Assembly (NCBI RefSeq): GCF_900243745.1
Contig: NZ_LT984798.1
Span: 986,501-1,050,500, forward strand
Length of the DNA stretch: 64,000 bases
Direction: 5' to 3'
Source of the DNA: Desulfovibrio sp. G11
GTDB taxonomy: Bacteria > Desulfobacterota > Desulfovibrionia > Desulfovibrionales > Desulfovibrionaceae
Shown here: piece by piece, positions 8,094 through 15,605 of the stretch
Layout of the letters: every line of letters starts with the position of its first letter
How positions within the stretch are numbered: position 1 is the first letter of the stretch
Program-made: the position numbers and the translations under genes
The notes under the pieces: generated by a model
Told to the model about the DNA's origin: nothing
Seen by the model: only the letters and a program-made list of their open reading frames with translations
The model's database searches: none

Positions 8094-9794
8094 TTACCAC
8101 CTTTGCGGGCTGTAGCCGCCCGCGCAGTCGTCAAAGTCGTCAATATCAGTGCCAACCATGCCGCCAAATGGAGACACGCGCGGCACGCGGATAAAGGCAT
8201 CCTGCAAGCTCACAAAGCCACGGGTTGCCACGCGCCAGAGCATTTCAAGCGCGTCCGGTCCGTCATCGTGGTCGGCCTTGGGCCAATGGCGCAACTGGTC
8301 TATAAGCGTGTGCTGGGTGTGGTGCAGCAGTATGCGGCCTTGCGCCATATAAGGATGCAGGGTTTCAATACGCAAATCTTTGTCCGTGCTGTTTACAACA
8401 GGCTGGATAGGCAACGGTGTGCCGCTGGCAATGGCCCGCTGTATGGCAACGTCTGCAAAGAATGCCTGGAACTGCACAGTTTCAACGGCCCACATCAGGC
8501 AGTTATACGAGCGTTGCAGGGCAATCATGTCTTGTATGATGCGGTCAGGGTGGCGCTTGCGGATAAGCGCTTCAAGCGTAAACAGACGCATGGTATCACG
8601 GTGCAGGCCACCGACAAGCAAAGCCGAGGGGTCGCGGCCCTTGCCTGACTTACCAAGCGACGGGTCACACGCGCCAAAAGGCAGCAAGCCGGAAGGCAGC
8701 TCCGTCCACAGCACAATCACACGGGCAAAGGGGGCATTGCCCGTGGACAGCGGGTCGTTTTGCTGTTCGCTGTCAAAGGCGTCATGGTTTTCTGCCCGCT
8801 TGCACATGAGCTTGTACAAGGGGCGGTAGCTGGGCCAGCTCACAACCGCGCCCGCGTCCATAGCGGCACGGTTGGCACTGTAATACGCAAGGGCCGCGTC
8901 TGGCCCGCCATCCTCGCTTCTGTCGTTGTAGATGGCCTCCCACGTATCCCACAGATCCATATGGTCGGGCCATTTTATGATGCTCTGGAAGCGTTTGCCA
9001 CGCCACGCGGGCTTTTTGAGCGTGCGCGCCAGCACGGAATCATAATGCAGGATGGTACCCACATAGATGATGTCCATGCTGTCGTCAGCGGGGCCAAGGT
9101 TCAGCACCGTAGACATGAGCCAGTTTTCCAGTTTGTCGCGTTGTTCAATACTCTTGACGTTCTCGTCGTTTTCAAGGTCGTCGAGAATAACCAAATCCGG
9201 GCGCAATGGGCCATGCCGCAAGCCGCGTATACGCTTGAGCGCGCCAAACGCCTGTATTTTGATATTGCCAGTTGTGACGATAGTGCCCACATTCCAGATG
9301 CGGCCAGCCCCGGTGTGTTCGGGGAAGTCCGTTATAAGGCGCGGGTTACTTTCAAGTTCTACCTTGATGCCCTCCAAGAAAGGGGCTGCCTGCTCAAAGG
9401 CGTCAGCAATGATAGGTATATACCGCTTGCGCCCGGTAAGCGCGCACCACAGCACCAGCATCAATGTGATGCGAGTAGACTTTGCTTCGCCGCGCGGCGC
9501 TGCAAGCGCCTGCTTGATGCCTTCGGGGGCGTCAACAACGGTGGGCAGGTTGGCGTCAATCCACTCATGCAGTGCGCTGGGGCCAGTGGGCTTGCCGCCT
9601 ACCTGCGTGTAGTGCGGAAAATATGTTTCGCAGAAAAATTTGAAGTTCGTTTGCGCGCATTTACGGCGGGCCTTGGATGCCTTGGCGTCAACCGGGAATG
9701 CCGCACAGTTGGCCTCAATAGTGCGGCGCAGAGTGTCGGCATACTCGCCAAGCTGCTGCAAAAACTCCTTTTGCGTGAGGTCTTTCTTAGCCAT
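8094..9794 (-). CDS. Terminase large subunit, Mu gp28 family
   Basis: A 566-residue packaging motor starting MAKKDLTQKEFLQQL at 9794. A Walker A-like APRGEAKST lies at residues 99-107 and a Walker B PDLVILDDLEND about 100 residues later. The C-terminal nuclease has GACDPSLGKSGKGRDPSALL, with its first acidic residue in the usual place. The gene overlaps the DUF1804 gene by 8 bp and is followed by the portal. It cuts and pumps phage DNA into proheads. Confidence 0.92.
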   Translation of the reverse strand: MAKKDLTQKEFLQQLGEYADTLRRTIEANCAAFPVDAKASKARRKCAQTNFKFFCETYFPHYTQVGGKPTGPSALHEWIDANLPTVVDAPEGIKQALAAPRGEAKSTRITLMLVLWCALTGRKRYIPIIADAFEQAAPFLEGIKVELESNPRLITDFPEHTGAGRIWNVGTIVTTGNIKIQAFGALKRIRGLRHGPLRPDLVILDDLENDENVKSIEQRDKLENWLMSTVLNLGPADDSMDIIYVGTILHYDSVLARTLKKPAWRGKRFQSIIKWPDHMDLWDTWEAIYNDRSEDGGPDAALAYYSANRAAMDAGAVVSWPSYRPLYKLMCKRAENHDAFDSEQQNDPLSTGNAPFARVIVLWTELPSGLLPFGACDPSLGKSGKGRDPSALLVGGLHRDTMRLFTLEALIRKRHPDRIIQDMIALQRSYNCLMWAVETVQFQAFFADVAIQRAIASGTPLPIQPVVNSTDKDLRIETLHPYMAQGRILLHHTQHTLIDQLRHWPKADHDDGPDALEMLWRVATRGFVSLQDAFIRVPRVSPFGGMVGTDIDDFDDCAGGYSPQRW

Positions 9795-10299
9795 GCGCGC
9801 CCCCAAGCGCCTGCGGCAAACCTGCGGCAAACGGTTCCAGCACCTCTAACAGAGCATGGGCATGCTGCGGGTATTCGCGCTGCACGTACTCACCCAGCAG
9901 GCGCAGCACGCGCAGGGCCACGGCAAGCTCGCCCGTTTCTGGCAACACCCTCTTTGAGGCCGCAAGCATTTTATTGAAGCTGTCTGCAAGGCTGGCAAGG
10001 GCTTCAACTTTTTTGCCCGCAGGAATGTCTGCGGAGGTCATGACTGTTTCCAGCAGGGTTTTGTGCATGGTAACATAGTCACCCACCATCTGCCGGGCTA
10101 TGGCCTCCACACCCTCACCTGCAAGCGCCTGCGCGCCGCGCAGCTTGTCCCAATCGTCTCCAGCTTTAAGGGCGCGTGCCTTCCAGCTGCGGAGAGTCGC
10201 CAGAGGCACGCCGTGGGCTGTGGATACCTGCGTCAGCGGCAGCATGTCATATATATAGGCCGCACGGGCAGCGTTGCGAGTTTTAGCGTCGTGGGCCAT
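9787..10299 (-). CDS. DUF1804 family protein, probable small terminase
   Basis: A 170-residue protein starting MAHDAKTRNAARAAYIYDML. It has an HTH-like segment (VSTAHGVPLATLRSWKARAL, residues 25-44), then GDDWDKLRGAQALAGEG, both typical of DUF1804. In Mu-like phages this family sits just before the large terminase and is taken to be the DNA-recognising small subunit. The start overlaps the previous stop as TAATG and the end overlaps the large subunit gene, so the three are translationally coupled. Confidence 0.82.
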   Translation of the reverse strand: MAHDAKTRNAARAAYIYDMLPLTQVSTAHGVPLATLRSWKARALKAGDDWDKLRGAQALAGEGVEAIARQMVGDYVTMHKTLLETVMTSADIPAGKKVEALASLADSFNKMLAASKRVLPETGELAVALRVLRLLGEYVQREYPQHAHALLEVLEPFAAGLPQALGGAHG

Positions 10300-10550
10300 T
10301 ATTTAAAACCGCCTTTGAAGTATGCGCCGAGGACACCCGACACAAATGACAGCAGGCTGATCAGCACGCCGATAACAGCCCGGCTGCCAGCTTTTTTGCC
10401 CTCTTCGAGTACACGAGCCTCACGCAGTTGACGCACCTCCAGTTCAACTTCGCGGAGCCGGTCTGTCGCGTCACCCAGTTGAGCAAGCAATAAATCCAGC
10501 TTGGCATTAAGCCGGGCAAGCTGGACCGCGTGATCTGTGTTGGTGTCCAT
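10299..10550 (-). CDS. Small coiled-coil membrane protein of the lysis/packaging region
   Basis: An 83-residue protein starting MDTNTDHAVQLARLNAKLDLL. Residues 8-45 form a heptad-rich coiled coil and residues about 57-77 (VIGVLISLLSFVSGVLGAYF) one membrane span, giving an N-out or N-in single-pass topology. It sits between the 3-TM holin-like gene and the DUF1804 gene. A role in lysis (spanin- or antiholin-like) is possible, but the family is not recognised. Confidence 0.7.
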   Translation of the reverse strand: MDTNTDHAVQLARLNAKLDLLLAQLGDATDRLREVELEVRQLREARVLEEGKKAGSRAVIGVLISLLSFVSGVLGAYFKGGFK

Positions 10551-10564
10551 CGGCGGCACCGTGT

Positions 10565-10822
10565 TTACATCCCCAGACCGGTCAGCACAGTCAGCAGTGC
10601 CGCATCAATGGGAGGAAACCCATAATGTGGGAAGTGATAATTCAGGACCGGCCAAAGGATAAAGTGATATAGCAATGCACCGCCAATCACGATGATACTG
10701 CCCTTGCCGAAGGGCGTGACCTGTCGCCGTGTGCTTTCGTCGCCCGTCTCGGTGTCAACCGTGGTGACTTTGCGCACAAACATACGGCCAATACCGCCAA
10801 GCGCGGCTCCCAAGATTCCCAT
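10565..10822 (-). CDS. Holin-like small membrane protein
   Basis: An 85-residue protein starting MGILGAALGGIGRMFVRKVTTV at 10822. It has a charged segment (TVDTETGDESTRRQ), then two hydrophobic spans (IIVIGGALLYHFILWPVL and AALLTVLTGLGM). The FILWP...FPPID pattern resembles the 3-TM holin family used for phage or gene-transfer-agent release. It starts 1 bp after the endolysin stop, which fits a lysis cassette. The specific family assignment is by eye. Confidence 0.68.
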   Translation of the reverse strand: MGILGAALGGIGRMFVRKVTTVDTETGDESTRRQVTPFGKGSIIVIGGALLYHFILWPVLNYHFPHYGFPPIDAALLTVLTGLGM

Positions 10823-10823
10823 A

Positions 10824-11450
10824 CTAGCCTCCAATGGTACGCAGCAGCCGCCCTTCGGCAGCGCGGCGGCTCTGGTAACCCGCCCACAAGTCGCCATTAC
10901 ACAAACGGCGGGCGGCGTCCGCCCAATCCTGCCGCACAAATGCCGCCCAGGTGTTTTTGAACTTGGGTATGCTGCCCGGCCCGCGCTGATAGATGATGCT
11001 CATAATAGCCGCCTGGGCTTGCCACGGCAGCTGCGCGAAAATTCCGGTTCCGGCATCGCGGTCATAGCGGGCCTGGGCAATGCCAATGTGATGGCGGTGC
11101 ATGGCTGCATCCAGCTCATCGGCCACGGCCTGGCTGACAAAGAGCGGTAAACGGTGCAGCACGGCCACAGCAGCAGCCTCGCGCTGACCGAGGTAGGGGC
11201 GCAGGCTGTTGACCGTGGCGGAACTGACGCCGATACGGACAAGCGTTGCGGCGTCGGTCTGCCCCAAATCAACACCCGTGGCCACGGTTACGCCGCTGAC
11301 GCCCATGGGCCTGTATCGCTCCGGGTTGGGGCCGCCCCTGTAGTTGGCGGTTCCCCCGCCTACAAGGTCGCACGGTATGTACCCCTGCGTTTGCTGTTTG
11401 CCCTCGACCGTTGCCAAAAAGGCGCGGATGCGGGCGGTTTCAATAGGCAT
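10824..11450 (-). CDS. Phage endolysin, pesticin/lysozyme-like
   Basis: A 208-residue cell-wall hydrolase starting MPIETARIRAFLATVEGKQQ after a perfect GGAGG. The N-terminal ARIRAFLATVEG contains the probable catalytic Glu. SGVTVATGVDLGQTD is the substrate-site segment seen in pesticin/T4-lysozyme-like folds, and the C-terminus has LPWQAQAAIMSIIYQRGPG. No signal peptide is present, so release needs the adjacent holin-like protein. It is preceded by the second late-promoter element, corresponding to Plys of Mu. Confidence 0.85.
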   Translation of the reverse strand: MPIETARIRAFLATVEGKQQTQGYIPCDLVGGGTANYRGGPNPERYRPMGVSGVTVATGVDLGQTDAATLVRIGVSSATVNSLRPYLGQREAAAVAVLHRLPLFVSQAVADELDAAMHRHHIGIAQARYDRDAGTGIFAQLPWQAQAAIMSIIYQRGPGSIPKFKNTWAAFVRQDWADAARRLCNGDLWAGYQSRRAAEGRLLRTIGG

Positions 11451-11490
11451 GACTGCCTCCTGTTGTTTTGCGGGGCGCAAAAAGGCAAAG

Positions 11491-11520
11491 CCCGCACTGC
11501 CACAATAGTGGCAGCGCGGG
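11491..11520 (-). promoter_or_regulatory. Hairpin in the endolysin leader
   Basis: An inverted repeat with arms CCCGCACTGCCAC and GTGGCAGCGCGGG (one mismatch) and loop AATA. On the minus strand it is followed by CTTTGCCTTTTTG. It lies 3 bp downstream of the late-promoter repeat and 40 bp before the endolysin ATG. It could terminate the Mor/C transcript, or be a leader hairpin like the one before the protease gene. Confidence 0.55.
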
Positions 11521-11523
11521 CCA

Positions 11524-11550
11524 AAGAAAGACTGGCGCACGTCAGCGGTT
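11524..11550 (-). promoter_or_regulatory. Candidate phage late promoter element, copy 2 (Plys-like)
   Basis: The second copy of the 27-bp element, with one difference (A for G at the dyad centre) from 4255-4281. It lies between the stop of the Mor/C activator and the endolysin gene, the place of Plys in Mu. No consensus sigma-70 -35 box is obvious, as expected of an activator-dependent promoter. Confidence 0.62.
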
Positions 11551-11552
11551 GG

Positions 11553-12059
11553 TCAGGTCAGTAAGCTTGCCTGCTGCTGGGGCAGTGCAGGAACCGGGGG
11601 GGCTGGGCGCTTGAGAGTTCGCCAGATTGTGCGCTCTGTAAGCCGGTAACGGATGGCCAGGCACGTGACAATTTGCCGCTCGGACAATCCGTCCATTGCC
11701 AAGTTTTTGCGGTCTGCGAGCAGAGCTGCATCACGCGCCCGCTGCATTGCCGGTTTACAATTGGGAATATACACATCTGTAGCTGCATATTTTTGCGCCA
11801 GCGCTTTGGCGGCCGGCTCCCCGATGTGTTTGGCAATGTCTGCCAACATCGTGCGGCCCTGCTCGGTTTCACCGTGCGGGATGCGTAGGGTCAAACCACC
11901 GTAGTAGTCTACCATCGTGAGCGCGGCAGACAGGCCGATAACGCGGGCAAGCTCTTGCGCGGACGGCGGCAGCAAGGCAAAGTCCAGCGTTTTAAGACTG
12001 GTGGTGCATGCAGCCTGCATAGCCCGCATGGCGTCAAAGTATTCTGCTGCGGTGGGCAT
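11553..12059 (-). CDS. Mor/C-family middle/late transcription activator
   Basis: A 168-residue activator. The C-terminal half has the family signature: YYGGLTLRIP near residue 60, YIPNCKPAMQRARDAAL near residue 95, then an HTH (GLSERQIVTCLAIRYRLTERTIWRTLKR). In Mu, Mor activates the middle promoter and C the late ones. Only one such gene is visible here, so it may do both jobs. It lies directly upstream of the lysis genes, like Mu C, and its stop is 2 bp from the putative operator. Confidence 0.85.
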   Translation of the reverse strand: MPTAAEYFDAMRAMQAACTTSLKTLDFALLPPSAQELARVIGLSAALTMVDYYGGLTLRIPHGETEQGRTMLADIAKHIGEPAAKALAQKYAATDVYIPNCKPAMQRARDAALLADRKNLAMDGLSERQIVTCLAIRYRLTERTIWRTLKRPAPPVPALPQQQASLLT

Positions 12060-12385
12060 TAGATAGCCTCCATTTCCCCATGCTCAACAAAACGTTCATA
12101 ATCGCAAACGGCAATGTTAAGCATGCGAGAGATTGAACTTTCAACAACCGCGCCTCTGGATTTTTGCCAGCCCGGCAGCCGTACATTGACGTCGCACCTC
12201 ACAAGCTGGGCAAGGGCAAGGCGCATATAGCCCTCCCAGCTTTTGCATGGCGGCTCTGGATTTTCAGCCGGGTTTTCTACGTGATAGCCCAGCGCCCGGA
12301 GTTCGGCGGCGGCAGCGTGAAAGGCAGGATAGTTACATTCAGGCAAGCCTGACATGGGGCCGGATATGTAGATTGTTTTAGGCAT
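12059..12385 (-). CDS. DUF4406 protein, deoxyribosyltransferase-like
   Basis: A 108-residue protein starting MPKTIYISGPMSGLPECNYP. The YISGPMSG start, the NYPAFHAAAAELRALGYHVENPAE segment and a C-terminal SRGAVVESSISRML helix mark the DUF4406 family, related in fold to nucleoside 2-deoxyribosyltransferases. It is common in phages and may act on nucleotides or bind a nucleotide-like ligand; substrate unknown. Its stop overlaps the start of the Mor/C activator by 1 bp. Confidence 0.8.
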   Translation of the reverse strand: MPKTIYISGPMSGLPECNYPAFHAAAAELRALGYHVENPAENPEPPCKSWEGYMRLALAQLVRCDVNVRLPGWQKSRGAVVESSISRMLNIAVCDYERFVEHGEMEAI

Positions 12386-12812
12386 GACGCGGCCCCTGCC
12401 GCCAAGGCGTCACGTTCAATCCCAGCGTTTCACATTTTTCACGGGCGTTATTCACGTTGTCGTAAGCAAGCACAAGACTAGCTTGAACGCGCTCAAGCCG
12501 CAGTTTCGTGTCAGGTGTTCGCCCGGCATGCGAATCGTCATGATCAGCAATTGCCGATTCTTCTTCGATGCAAGCCACCACGAACTCCATGTTTGCCTCA
12601 TTAAGCTCAAGTAGTGCGCTGACCTGCTCTTGGAGCTTCGCGGCTTCAGCCTCAGACGATTCCAATGCATCGAGATAATAACAAAAAACAAACTTTAGAG
12701 GCTTGAGCAAAGGGCCGAAACAATAGCGTTCAAACATTGCCCGCACATCTTCCCGCCCCTTTGGCGTCAAAAGTTCTGCCATGTCTTCCGGCATGATCGT
12801 CGTGTCAGTCAT
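12378..12812 (-). CDS. Phage protein of unknown function
   Basis: A 144-residue protein starting MTDTTIMPEDMAELLTPKGRED after GGGAGAA. It is predicted mostly helical: ESSEAEAAKLQEQVSALLELNEAN (residues 50-73) looks like a coiled coil. The sequence is acidic in the middle and has no enzyme motif I recognise. It is located between GemA and the DUF4406 gene and overlaps the latter by 8 bp, so it is probably cotranscribed with the early/middle genes. Confidence 0.7.
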   Translation of the reverse strand: MTDTTIMPEDMAELLTPKGREDVRAMFERYCFGPLLKPLKFVFCYYLDALESSEAEAAKLQEQVSALLELNEANMEFVVACIEEESAIADHDDSHAGRTPDTKLRLERVQASLVLAYDNVNNAREKCETLGLNVTPWRQGPRHA

Positions 12813-12814
12813 AA

Positions 12815-13240
12815 TTATTCTCCCTCCCGGCCTTGCTGACACACCAGCGCCGCTACGCAAGCTGTGAGTTGCGGGCGGTCAGCAGTGCCAAGCGTGGCGC
12901 TATTTCTTGTTTGACGTTTTATGATTTCTTCCGCGTAGGACAGGGGGCGCTCAATGCTTTTGCACAGGGCCGCAATCTTGGCATGCAGCGGGCGCAGGGC
13001 TGCGGGTATCGCCGTAGATTGTCCCGCCCTGGGGCGCGGCTGCCAGCCCTTGTTGCGCATTTCGGCCAGCACGGCCTTGAGCTGCGGCACGCTGCACTTG
13101 CCTGCGCTATTACGCCCTGTGACAGATGAAAGCAGATTGCGGTATGTGTCCTCGTCAAGGCCCATGTCACCAGCGGCAATATGCACACTGGCAATCAAGC
13201 CTTTGCGGTACGCTGCGGCACGGCTGTCTTGCGTCCTCAT
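12815..13240 (-). CDS. gemA: GemA/gp16-like regulator (DUF1018)
   Basis: A 141-residue protein starting MRTQDSRAAAYRKGLIASVHIA. The KGLIASVHIAAGDMGLDEDTYRNLLSSVTGRNSAGK core is the DUF1018 signature; a second block (RPLSYAEEIIKRQ) follows near residue 100. Mu GemA modulates host gene expression and DNA topology. The start overlaps the previous stop as ATGA. A weak GGAG lies 9 bases upstream. Confidence 0.85.
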   Translation of the reverse strand: MRTQDSRAAAYRKGLIASVHIAAGDMGLDEDTYRNLLSSVTGRNSAGKCSVPQLKAVLAEMRNKGWQPRPRAGQSTAIPAALRPLHAKIAALCKSIERPLSYAEEIIKRQTRNSATLGTADRPQLTACVAALVCQQGREGE

Positions 13241-13671
13241 GGTTTTGTTCTCCTTATGGGGTGGACGGTCACGTCTTCCACGGGAACAAACAGCCGCGTA
13301 CCGTCCACGCTGACATTGACCATCCAGCGCCCGGATGCGTCGAGAATCGGCGCGGAATTCGTCCAGGTACCGATGTACCGGGGCAAACCGTCAACCCACC
13401 GGCATACAGATACGCGGCAGGGGTACGGCATGTCCGGGGCTTCGGGTGTTGCTGCAAAGCCCTCAAGGGCAACCTCGGCAATAAGCCCCGCCAAGGCTTC
13501 ACGGAAAAAATAGCGGTGCGATCCGTCAGGGGCATCAAGCCAGCAACGGTTAACACGTATCCGGTAAGCGCCGTCCGGCCCGCCGTGATCTTCGGCGGGC
13601 GACAGCTCAAACCGTGTACGCCGCGTGTCAATTCTGACACTAAATGAATGTGGAAATTTACGCTTGTCCAC
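13237..13671 (-). CDS. Phage protein of unknown function
   Basis: A 144-residue protein, taken to start at GTG 13671 (VDKRKFPHSFSVRIDT) because AAGGGG lies at a good distance; a longer frame would overlap the next gene by 47 bp. The rest includes YRIRVNRCWLDAPDGSHRYF, AEVALEGFAATPEAPDMPY and a C-terminal beta-rich segment (GRWMVNVSVDGTRLFVPV). No family recognised. Both ends overlap neighbouring genes. Confidence 0.68.
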   Translation of the reverse strand: MDKRKFPHSFSVRIDTRRTRFELSPAEDHGGPDGAYRIRVNRCWLDAPDGSHRYFFREALAGLIAEVALEGFAATPEAPDMPYPCRVSVCRWVDGLPRYIGTWTNSAPILDASGRWMVNVSVDGTRLFVPVEDVTVHPIRRTKP

Positions 13672-13867
13672 GTTCCATCCCCTTGGGCGTCTGCTGGCAA
13701 GCATCGTTAAGCGCCCGCAGCATGACCTTGATCATTGCTTGCGTTTTCTCCGGGTCGCGGCGGCCACGATGCACCATGCACACGATGGATTCATCGCTGT
13801 TATCGCGGATGTACCAAGCGTTGGCGGCGGTTTTGCGCAAGGTGAAACGTTGCAGATTCTTGGGCAT
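13658..13867 (-). CDS. Small phage protein of unknown function
   Basis: A 69-residue protein (MPKNLQRFTLRKTAANAWYI...), preceded by AGGAGGACTAAGG. It is basic, with a beta-like N-terminal half (AWYIRDNSDESIVCMVHRG) and a helical C-terminal half (TQAMIKVMLRALNDACQQ). No motif recognised. Its stop lies within the start region of the next gene, supporting coupling. Confidence 0.65.
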   Translation of the reverse strand: MPKNLQRFTLRKTAANAWYIRDNSDESIVCMVHRGRRDPEKTQAMIKVMLRALNDACQQTPKGMERGQA

Positions 13868-13871
13868 GGCC

Positions 13872-14138
13872 TTAGTCCTCCTGCCTCATTACGCGGGCTT
13901 TAAGGCCGTCAGCAAAGCGGCGCACATCTTCAAGCGCCGAATCCATATTACCGTTAATCCAGCCACGCCCCTTGGGGATAAGAAAGCTCTTGCCGTCATA
14001 GGTATGGGTAGAAAGGACATTGACAGCGTTTTTCACCGCAGTTTCAGGCCCGGTTATGAGGGGCAGCGCGCCGGACGGGCAACGCGAACCAAACTCAATA
14101 AGACCAGAGGCCCAGCAATACGCACATATTTTTCTCAT
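13872..14138 (-). CDS. Small Cys-containing phage protein
   Basis: An 88-residue protein (MRKICAYCWASGLIEFGSRC...) with a CxxC pair at residues 5 and 8 and a third Cys at 20. That is too few for a clear zinc ribbon but suggests metal or DNA binding. A second region reads YDGKSFLIPKGRGWINGNMDS. The AAGGGAT ribosome-binding site is acceptable. Function unknown. Confidence 0.62.
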   Translation of the reverse strand: MRKICAYCWASGLIEFGSRCPSGALPLITGPETAVKNAVNVLSTHTYDGKSFLIPKGRGWINGNMDSALEDVRRFADGLKARVMRQED

Positions 14139-14187
14139 AGCGTTATCCCTTGGCTGCTCATCAGGCCGGAGCCGCCACGCCCCGACG

Positions 14188-14205
14188 ACCGCCCCGCAGG
14201 GCGGT
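14188..14205. terminator. Hairpin after gam
   Basis: ACCGCCC and GGGCGGT arms with a 4-base loop lie 8 bp past the gam stop. On the minus strand there is no T-run, so any termination would be weak; on the plus strand it is followed by TTCGCTATT. It may instead stabilise the 3' end of the gam message. Confidence 0.4.
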
Positions 14206-14212
14206 TTCGCTA

Positions 14213-14743
14213 TTAGACTGCCTGCGCGACAGTTTCATCATCCGTCGGAATGGATTCCTGGGGGATGTCAATAAAAAAGGTGTCTCTCTGTTGGCGCTTG
14301 CACCCCACCAAAGACAAACGCTCGTCAGGCCAAGCCAGCATACGTTCTTTATTCAACTCTTCTTTCAGACGAATGCCGTCAGTCAGCCCAAGCTCATGGC
14401 AGCGGGCCAAGGACATTTCCACAGTCACTCCGCGCTCTTGGGTGATGGCCGTGGATGCACGGAAGCCTATTTTGCCATGTCCCAAGTCAAGGGTTTTAGC
14501 CGAGCGAAACAGCTCTGCTTTATACAGCTTTGCCCATACGGCCACGCCATTTGCAAGCTCTGCGCGGCGAGCGGCAATACTGTTCGCGCGTTGGCGCGCA
14601 CGGGCTTTGGCTGCGTCTATTTCCGCCTGCATGTCGCATTCTATGGCCGCCATCTGGCGATCAAGGGCGGCTATTTCGGCCACAGCCACTGTGGCCTCGC
14701 GTTTGTCGGCAATAACAATAGGAGTAGGTTTGAGGCGTGCCAT
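14213..14743 (-). CDS. gam: Host-nuclease inhibitor, Mu Gam family
   Basis: A 176-residue DNA-end binding protein starting MARLKPTPIVIADKREATVA after AGGAG. The long central coiled coil (IAALDRQMAAIECDMQAEI, then AAKARARQRANSIAARRAEL) and the KTLDLGHGKIGFRAST segment are typical. Mu Gam is a Ku-like dimer that coats linear DNA ends and blocks exonucleases. Its position after the transposition genes matches Mu. Confidence 0.9.
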   Translation of the reverse strand: MARLKPTPIVIADKREATVAVAEIAALDRQMAAIECDMQAEIDAAKARARQRANSIAARRAELANGVAVWAKLYKAELFRSAKTLDLGHGKIGFRASTAITQERGVTVEMSLARCHELGLTDGIRLKEELNKERMLAWPDERLSLVGCKRQQRDTFFIDIPQESIPTDDETVAQAV

Positions 14744-14744
14744 G

Positions 14745-15062
14745 TTATTCTCCTGTATACAGGTTGCATTGTTGGCACTCCCGCCACTGGCGGAGCGCGA
14801 AGGGGTTTGAAGTGGGGATAGGTGCGGCGCGACGGGCAGCGCAGATATCAGCACTGCGAGTGTCGCCGTATACCGGGCAGACGGCCAAGGTCGCCATGAT
14901 GCGCGCGGCCATGTTGCCCGTGCTGCCCGGATATTTGCCGTTAAGTAGCAGACTCAAGCTGCTGCGGGCCACGCCCAGGCGGCGGGCAACATCAGTCACG
15001 TTTGTGACGGCAACAGCCTGCTCAAGCAGCGTCCGCCATTCTGCGGGAGAGCAATCAGACAT
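14745..15062 (-). CDS. Small HTH DNA-binding protein
   Basis: A 105-residue protein starting MSDCSPAEWRTLLEQAVAVT at 15062. The HTH is VTDVARRLGVARSSLSLLLNGKYPG (about residues 21-45). After it comes IMATLAVCPVYGD and a C-terminal ECQQCNLYTG with a Cys pair. This Lambda-repressor-like plus CxxC arrangement is seen in small regulators of Mu-like phages. Its start overlaps the stop of the previous gene. Confidence 0.72.
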   Translation of the reverse strand: MSDCSPAEWRTLLEQAVAVTNVTDVARRLGVARSSLSLLLNGKYPGSTGNMAARIMATLAVCPVYGDTRSADICAARRAAPIPTSNPFALRQWRECQQCNLYTGE

Positions 15063-15603
15063 GACTGCCCCCGATATACACGGTTTTGCCCGTGTTACGG
15101 TCTGTGACGGTCTTTTCCACACGGTTATACGAGGGGGCCTTGGGGCCGGTATTGGCGTCTGGCCGCAGAAAATACGCTCCCGTGCGGGCCGTCTTGCCAA
15201 GCATGCCCGCGCGCCAGAGTGCGCGGCAGTAGTTCTTAAGATTGTCCTCTGCGCCGCGCTCGGAGCCATCGCATACAGTGCGCAGCAGATCAGCCACGGT
15301 TGCCATGTTTGCCATGCGCAGCACGTTCCACGCCTTCTGGCGCAGGGTGCGGCCTTCGCTGGTGGCGGCACGGCCAGCCCGCTGGCATGGCAGAAAGCCG
15401 CCTACCTGCGTCCATTGCTGCCCGGCTGCCGTCAGGCCGTGCATGTTGTCTTCTGTGGTGTGGATAAGGCCATAGCTGCGCAGGCAGCGGCACACGGTAC
15501 ACACTCCGTCGCTGGTTACCCCGAGGGCTGCGGCCAGTTGCCGCGTGTAGCATGCGCCGTGCTCGGCAAGGTGATGCATCACACGCTCGGACAAAACAGC
15601 CAT
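15055..15603 (-). CDS. Winged-helix-like phage protein
   Basis: A 182-residue protein starting MAVLSERVMHHLAEHGACYT. Residues 5-60 look like a winged helix (VMHHLAEHGACYTRQLAAALG, then VTSDGVCTVCRCLRSYGLI), and a second similar unit may follow (KAWNVLRMANMATVADLLRTVCDG). It starts 3 bp after the MuB gene. It is probably an early-region DNA-binding protein; the partner is unknown. Confidence 0.72.
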   Translation of the reverse strand: MAVLSERVMHHLAEHGACYTRQLAAALGVTSDGVCTVCRCLRSYGLIHTTEDNMHGLTAAGQQWTQVGGFLPCQRAGRAATSEGRTLRQKAWNVLRMANMATVADLLRTVCDGSERGAEDNLKNYCRALWRAGMLGKTARTGAYFLRPDANTGPKAPSYNRVEKTVTDRNTGKTVYIGGSHV

Positions 15604-15605
15604 GA

